A stretch of DNA of 64,000 bases, from positions 14,395,555-14,459,554 of the forward strand of contig NC_037093.1 of NCBI RefSeq assembly GCF_002994745.2, read 5' to 3'. The position numbers were made by a program, and so were the translations under genes. The DNA is from Rosa chinensis (Eukaryota > Streptophyta > Magnoliopsida > Rosales > Rosaceae). The notes below the pieces were generated by a model. That model saw nothing but the letters and a program-made list of their open reading frames with translations, was not told the DNA's origin and did not search any database. Shown piece by piece: positions 57,822-64,000 of this stretch. Within the stretch, counting starts at the first letter, position 1, and the number at the start of each line of letters is the position of its first letter.

Positions 57822-59594
57822 TTGTTTATATTGATGCTTATAATTGATTGTGTTTCATTTGTGGTTAATTTGCAGATAATTGACTCGTTTACAGATAGTG
57901 TAATGTCTGTTTGTTTAACAAAGACTGAGATAATTGGTGGAAGTGTTGATGGTACTGTTCGAACATTTGACATTCGTATGGGAAGGTATGTTGATGATAC
58001 CCATTTTATGGTTAAACTTTGTTACTTTATCAACAAGAATGTATGGCAATGTCTTTTTTTGCTAAACTTACTGTTCAAAATTTTGAGTTGATTATTGTCA
58101 AATGTTGATATTAATGATGTTTTCTAATGTTTTATTGCATAGAGAGCTATCCGATGACTTGGGACAACCTGTGAACTGTATCTCAATGTCAAATGATGGT
58201 AACTGCATATTAGCACCTGCTTAGATTCGACTATACGACTCCTCGACAGGTAATTATGTCTGATATCACTTATAGGAGACAGAAATTGCTTAGATTTCAC
58301 AGCCCTTTCACTAACTCTTTCTTATGGTAGGTCTTCCGCTGAATTACTTCAAGAATATAAAGGCCATACTTGTAAGGTTAGTATCTTATCTGGCTTCTGC
58401 CACTCTCTCATGGTTTCTTTGCCATTATCTAACTCGGATGCTCCTTCCTCTTTTGTTTCTTTTGATATGTTGATATGACTTCATGTGCATTTTTGTAGTT
58501 CTCATGGTTCTTATTAGAGCATTCCCATCCCATATGTTGTCAGTTCATCGTTCTTTTCATGACCTGTATACACCTTGCTATAATTGACACTTACTGTTCC
58601 GGCAGTCTCATCATACCTATCGGTTTTTCTTTATCAGTCTTACAAATTGGACTGCTGCCTTACCAACACTGATGCCCATGTAATCGGAGGATCTGAGGAT
58701 GGTTCAATTTTCTTCTGGGATCTAGTAGATGCATCTGTTGTGTCAAGTATCCGAGCACATTCGTCAGTGGTAAAGCCTATTTTTCATTTACATGAATTGT
58801 GGTTTTCCTTTCGAATAGTTCTGACTGCTCGTGATATCCCTGCTACTTTGTGTTCCTAAGTATCCCCAAATAAAATACAGGAATAATGTGTAATTTTTTG
58901 TTTTCTATAAATGCTGATGGTTTTTTCACTTATTTTTAGCCTCTCTTCTTTGTTCCCACTGTTGTTTTGCTCTCCATTTGTGTTAGTTTTTTTTTTTTTT
59001 TACTTACATTGCCAGCTTATGAATCTGTATATTTACATGTTTTTATTTTGATGCACTGTCATGATAGACTACATAATGTTGGTTAGTCCTCCCTCTATCA
59101 AAATCCTTCCATCCCATGAAAATTAACAGGACAAACCATTTTAGAACTTGGAGAGATGCCACTTAACTTCAAATGGCTGTACAAGGTTCTACATTATACA
59201 AAACACTCGGTCTCTATTACCACATGTCATTGTATATGTTAAATTATTAGGTTGTCACAGGCTTCTAACATGCCACTGAAATAAAAGATTCTGCTCCTGC
59301 GTTTATCTATTTTATGGCTTTCTAGAGAAGTTCCACATGACTGCAATCTTAATCAGTTAATTGGGACTGTCGGTAGCAATAGTATGATCTTAGTCCTGAT
59401 GTATCTATGTCTAGGTAAATAGTTGGACAGGCAGTTAAGCTTTGTTAATGAATACATTGTGAAATATAGTTGTTTACTTGTGTAAAATGATTATATGGTT
59501 TGATCTCTTGGTGCATCCTGGATGTGAATTCGGTATTTGGCCATTTTCATCAAGGAATTATGTTACAATATCTGTTATCATTATTAGGTGTTAG
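57819..59594 (+). pseudogene. inverted partial duplicate of the WD40 gene (exons 3-6)
   Basis: Plus-strand copy of the gene segment 53109-54887. Exon equivalents are 57876-57985, 58143-58249, 58331-58376 and 58638-58769. Exon 4 is 107 instead of 108 bp: AGCAAGCTGCTTAG in the gene is AGCACCTGCTTAG here, which gives an immediate in-frame TAG. Exons 1, 2 and 7 are absent. By eye there are only around a dozen differences plus small indels over 1.78 kb, introns included, so the duplication is recent. It is a DNA-level copy, not a retrocopy. No promoter is expected, but read-through transcription could pair with the gene's transcript. Confidence 0.95.
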
Positions 59595-60790
59595 TCGTTT
59601 TATGTTATACATCAATCCATCAATCAATCCCACACAGTCCAATCAATCCCACAGAAAATGAATATCAAATCCTATACAATTTGAGAAGACCAGAAATGGA
59701 TAGAGAGAAAACTACCTGTAAAAACTGGGTTTACTGCTCTAGGTACATGCTAACTGCCCAGTTTTGGCTGCACAGAATCTAAAAAAAAAAAAAAGATTAG
59801 GTTCTTCTATATTCACATGTCAGGTAGCAATCAATTTATGCAAAATTCCTTACTCATTCTCCATCAATTATCAAGTTTTTCTAACTTATGCAAATCTAAT
59901 GTTAGAAAAATGCAAACAATTTTATCAAAGTTTGAAAATAAAATCCACTCTGATGCTTGGTTTGAAAATATGAGGATGAGATGGAACATTCAAGTTTGCA
60001 GTAGCATTACCTAGGTGGTTAAAAGCATGAAAAATGAGCCCAACATAAACTGGCAGAGAAGGCATTTGAAACCATTCATAACATGAGCTAATAATCACTT
60101 TACAACATAAGTTAGATTTCATTTACAAAGTACTAATCATTTTCACTTTTAAAAACAGATGGAATGATTCAAAAACAAAAGGTTGAGCTGGAGTTGAACC
60201 GTCAATGTGGCACAAGTGCACGACTACCTCTAACTCGACCAATCATAGGATCAGAGATATGGACTTATTGAGTGAGCAGGGGAGAACGTAAATCTAACAC
60301 ATGACTTCAGCATCTCAAACAAAAGGAGTGGGGTGAAGTGACGGGACTCGCTATGTTTGTCTCACACAATTTTATCAAAGTTTGAAAATAAAATGCAAAC
60401 AATTTAATCAAAACAATGGGAGTTTCAAAGGCTTGGTGTATATGAACTTTGTGAATTATCAAAGTACCAACCATGACCAAGTAATTGCCTAATCAAATCG
60501 AATAAATGGGTTGCCAAATTAACCACATAGGATTCCAAATCGCACCAAGTAAGCAAAAACCATCAAAAATTGAAAGTTTGAAACAAACAAGAACAAAGTT
60601 TGAATTTTTATACCACAAATTTCTCAAAACAGAGCCTGCACCTGCACCTGCTTTCCGGACTCCGATAGTTGTCGGATCTTGGACTCCGATAGCTGCACGC
60701 CCGCACCTGCTTTCCAGGTCGGCCTCTGCCTTCAAGAAGACGGCTGAAGATGTCATCAATAGTCAAACGCCTGAAGTCAACGGCTATGGA
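59595..60790. other. intergenic sequence without recognisable gene
   Basis: AT-rich. Short open frames at 59588-60014 and 60506-60796 show no domain. A stretch near 60176-60250 (GGTTGAGCTGGAGTTGAACC) is loosely tRNA-like but cannot be folded into a cloverleaf by eye. Confidence 0.4.
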
Positions 60791-61435
60791 AAATAATTGA
60801 AAGACTGAAACTTGAAGAGAGAAGAAGGAGAAGAAGATGAAGGAGAAGGAGAAGGAGAAGAGAGGGAGTGAAAGAAAAGCATGAGACTGGGGTCCAGACT
60901 TACATTGTTGGTGGTCGAAGACTGGGGTCCAGATAGCAAATCGAAGACGCAATGGTCTTGCTCGTCGGGGTGATCGTCCGATCTTTGAGTGCGAACGTCT
61001 TGCTCGTCTGGGTTTTGAATCTTTCGATCGTCTTGCTCGTCTGGGTTAGAGAATGGAGTGAGGGCAGAGAGTGAGGCAGTGAGCGTCTGAGCGATACTGC
61101 GATAGAGGCATAGAGAACTAAAGAAATGTTAGGGTTTGATGACTTTGATCGAATGGATAGGAATTAGACAGATCAGATGTTGGCGCCGGATCAAATGAGA
61201 ATGAGTCTATTTTACAGAAATAAGCTCGGCCCTAATATCCACTTATACACTGACACCTGTATTTCGGTTCCAAAGGGGTTTTAAACACAGGAACCGAAAC
61301 CGAACCGATAACACTTCATTAGGAACCGAACCGAGAAAAATGCAAATACATACGCTCTAAAACCGAACCGAACCGAGTTTTTCGATGCGGTTCGGTGCGG
61401 TTCCTTCGGTTTTACGGTTCGCCAGGCCAGCCCTA
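60791..61435. mobile_element. possible hAT-type element, right end only
   Basis: 61300-61435 is dense in AACCGAACCGA/TTCGGTTCGG motifs and ends GGCCAGCCCTA, like the right terminus of non-autonomous hAT elements (compare CCCACCCCTA of the element at 50099). No left terminus or 8-bp duplication was found, so the start is arbitrary. Confidence 0.3.
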
Positions 61436-61809
61436 AATTAAACTAGCAATTTGGATGTGGAAGTTCTTGTTCCGTATCATGATATCTTTCCTCCCTCATG
61501 TTTGAAGGACCCTGTTTCAATCATGAGGCTTATTTTCAATATATAACGTTAGGAAGATTGAGGAGTACAATTCAATCTAGTATTAAGTCATGGTGTAAGC
61601 GGCAATTGCACATTGTCTTTGTCATTTTTTGTGGTTTACAAATATATATTCCATTGACTATATTTGTATTTCCTCTTCTCCGATCTTATTTGGCTTGAGT
61701 TAGAGTCTACTTAACAAATATCTAGCATTTATCGTTATTTAGGAATTAATTCCTTAGAATTTTTTTCAATTCAATAAAACTATTGATGTTTCCCTTAAAA
61801 AAAAAAAAA
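61436..61809 (+). mobile_element. 3' end of a LINE or retroposon with poly(A)
   Basis: The segment ends AATTCAATAAAACTATTGATG followed by a run of about 13 A at 61797-61809. AATAAA just upstream is a polyadenylation-type signal. Its 5' limit is not defined. Confidence 0.4.
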
Positions 61810-62262
61810 GATAAGATGATGATGATGATCGTTGATTGATGGTGGGTTCATGCATAATCTGGTAGATCCGATTAATGGATGGAAGGTGGTATTGGAGAGG
61901 TAGGGAGAAACAAGAAGTGGTATTTCAATGGACAAGGACAAAGATCTCAAAGTGGTCGTACACAACTTCCAACTCAACCTCAGGCATCTACCAGCTTTTG
62001 TTGATATTCTTTCTTGCATCCACACACACCACTAGTCGGTTCTTTTTCAAACCACTGTTTGTGTTCACGTACATGAAACTGGAAGACAACCAATGTCAAA
62101 ATAGTCATGTTTATGTGAGCTGTAGAGTATCCAGAAACACACTTTTTCATGAAAAGATTACTTTTGATCAAATTCAAAATTTCTGCCTGGATACCAAGGA
62201 AAATGTTTCGGTTAGAACCGGCTTTAGGTCAGGGCAGACAAGGTCTAGACTTATGCGTATCT
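61810..62262. other. unassigned sequence with a 130-codon open frame
   Basis: An open frame from 61875 to 62267 on the plus strand has no recognisable domain, no supporting splice or repeat structure and ordinary composition. I do not call it a gene. Confidence 0.3.
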
Positions 62263-62672
62263 CATGAATTTGATTGGATATGCAATATTTATTTTAGGTT
62301 CATGTAATGCAAGTACCGTAGGTCCGTAGGTTTACTTCCCCTTAACTCCTGAGTTCTCAAGGCTGGTACTAGTTCCAACTTTATGAAAACTCAATCTCAT
62401 GAATTTGATTGGATATCCAATATTTATATTAGGTTCATGTAATGCAAGCACCGTAGGTCCGTAGCTAGGTTTACTTCCCCTTAAGCTCCTGAGTTCTCAA
62501 GGCTGGTACTAGTTCCAACTTTATGAAAACCCAATCTCATGAATTTGATTGGATATCCAATATTTATTTTAGGTTCATGTAATGCAAGCACCGTAGGTTT
62601 ACTTCCCCTTAAGCTGCTAAGTTCTCAAGGCTGGTCCTAGTTCCAACTTTATGAAAACCCAATCTCATAATC
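62263..62672. repeat. three-copy tandem repeat, unit 125-135 bp
   Basis: Three units each contain TCTCATGAATTTGATTGGAT, TTAGGTTCATGTAATGCAAG, ACCGTAGGT, GTTTACTTCCCCTTAA and CTCAAGGCTGGTACTAGTTC. The last is slightly shorter and the final partial copy stops at AACCCAATCTCAT. Confidence 0.95.
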
Positions 62673-63200
62673 AAGGGCAATCACAAAATGTTACAAGCTA
62701 GCTTATTCGCTTTTATTGCCCATCTTGAAATTTGAAGACAATTTTGCAATGTCATTTTCAATGTGCTAACTAAAAATGGATCCAACCTTTTTTTTTAATT
62801 TTTTTTTATATAAAATAGTTTTTCAATTTTTTCTTCTTCTTTTGGTTAATTTTTTTTAGGGAAACGAAATCAGGTTTCATTAATAATATCAAACAACCTC
62901 ACTTGGTAAAGGTACTAAAATCCCTCATAATACAACTCGAAGCACAAATCAAAGCTGCATAAAGCAGAAAGGCCTAAAAAACAAAACCAGACTAAAAAGA
63001 GAAAAATGCAAAAAGGAAAAAACCTTACGCCTATCCAAAGCTAAATCAGAGTCATTGTGTTGACAAGCGTCGACGCCTAAGACCTTTCTGGTGTATGTTG
63101 AGTTACAAATTACTTATGCAATTGTGCCTCATAATTATGAAAATTGATTTGTGTTCCATGCTATTTTACCCTTTTTTAATCCATTTCCTCTTATTTGTAG
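62673..63200 (-). mobile_element. probable LINE 3' tail, minus strand
   Basis: Read on the minus strand, about 63055-62850 is a T/G-rich 3' UTR-like sequence ending GAAACCTGATTTCGTTTCCC and then an A-rich tract (TTTTTTTTA on the plus strand at 62850-62860). This is the typical look of a plant LINE 3' end. No coding part remains. Confidence 0.35.
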
Positions 63201-64000
63201 GAAACCTTGAATTGAGAATAAAATGACTATTTGAGGCTTGAAATGCGGAGATTTGAAGCTAGGGGAAGAAGACACGGAGATTGGAAGAAAATTGCAAATG
63301 GACTTTTCCTGCGACTTTTGAGGCGAGCCGCCACTCATGGAAGGTCTTTTCTCCAGCAAAGGAGGACCATGGTTGTGAGAATCTCCCATCACTTGAAATT
63401 CAAATATCTCTCTACACCTTGTCCTTTTGTCACCTTGCCAATTTGGGACCATTTGGGGGACAATGGTGTAAGAGCATCTCCTGCACACTTTGGGACCAAA
63501 GAGGACACACATAGCTTATCAAAGAGAGGCCAAAGACTAATTCTTCAGCATTCTTGACTCCATTCAATCATCTTCATCCTATCCGAGATCCATTTTCTCT
63601 CTAGAGAAGACATCACCATTTCCATCACTAAAACCACCATCTCCACCTCTAAAACCTCCATTTCCACCACTACAACCTCCAATTCCTCCCCCACTCAACA
63701 CCACAACTCATCTTAGAGATTCCAAATTTCATCATTCTTACCAATATCAAGAGCTTGGAGCAAGGAGAAGGAGGTGACTACCACCACATCATGTTATTGG
63801 AGACCCATCTCCACCACCTCTTCTGACATCATCAATAGTCACCCTTTACTCCCTATTTTTTTATGTATTTGATGTTTAATAGAATGTTGAAGCTTGTATA
63901 TCTAGCTATGTGTGAGTAGTGAACTAGTTCAACCAAACTTGCTTGTATTGATGCTTTTGTTTATAAATTGATGCAAATTCATGTTGTCATTCTCACATGC
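63201..64000 (+). other. unassigned right-edge sequence, leader-like
   Basis: The plus strand is rich in CACCA/CCTCCA words near 63600-63840. It contains short open frames (63231-63557), and ends in AT-rich sequence with TTGATGCAAATTCATG. It looks like the 5' or 3' untranslated part of a retrotransposon continuing beyond the window, but no LTR boundary or domain is visible. Confidence 0.25.

Noticed and set aside
60176..60250. tRNA-like GAGCTGGAGTTGAACC stretch
   Set aside because: No acceptor stem or anticodon arm could be paired.
61875..62267. 130-codon open frame
   Set aside because: No recognisable domain or supporting structure, and it overlaps open frames on the other strand.

Overview
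The window is eukaryotic, almost certainly a flowering-plant nuclear genome. Evidence: an intron-containing tRNA-Tyr gene, a seven-exon WD40 gene with plant-type GT-AG introns, a plant LigB/DODA-like dioxygenase, and a dense mix of plant transposon classes (Ty1/copia, long solo LTRs, L1-type LINEs, CACTA, Mutator-like, hAT, Tourist-like MITEs, small retroposons). A woody or herbaceous eudicot, perhaps of the Rosaceae, is a guess from general sequence flavour only. Only three host loci look functional: the tRNA gene (24022-24112, minus), the LigB-type dioxygenase (51360-52154, plus) and a WDR83/MORG1-type WD40 gene (52750-55474, minus). The last two are convergent.

Layout. 1-4687: 3' part of a Ty1/copia element with a broken polyprotein and a 497-bp 3' LTR. 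4688-6934: minus-strand LINE remnant. 6935-13296: long solo LTR A, interrupted by solo LTR B (opposite orientation, 5-bp target duplication) and by a 402-bp foldback MITE set in a TA microsatellite. 13297-14323: CACTA end. 14324-17699: plus-strand LINE. 19168-20766: Mutator-like element with a 9-bp target duplication. 21391-22686: another long-TIR element. 24022-26304: tRNA-Tyr, two TTA-flanked MITEs and a retroposon. 27123-27880: dioxygenase pseudogene, a decayed duplicate of the gene at 51360. 28352-29636: retroposon. 30896-38080: a LINE ORF1 (DUF4283-like) pseudogene split by a 5.95-kb CACTA element, itself split by solo LTR C. 40300-40714: Mutator-like MITE. 42921-44979: solo LTR D. 45370-46090: minisatellites. 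46191-48396: TIR element with a nested retroposon. 50099-50926: hAT element. 51360-55474: the two host genes. 57819-59594: near-identical inverted partial duplicate of the WD40 gene. 59595-64000: repeat remnants.

The most notable structures are: (i) a family of four 2-3.4 kb LTR-like units, at least three complete with target duplications. They share a TATA box about 294 nt from the same end, conserved splice-donor-like sites, palindromic 30-bp arrays, and position-matched 55-bp arrays of unrelated sequence. (ii) a very recent 1.78-kb inverted duplication of the WD40 gene that could form double-stranded RNA. (iii) a CACTA element carrying an exon-like C2-domain fragment. No novel gene system with a demonstrable function was found; the window is mainly a record of nested transposition.
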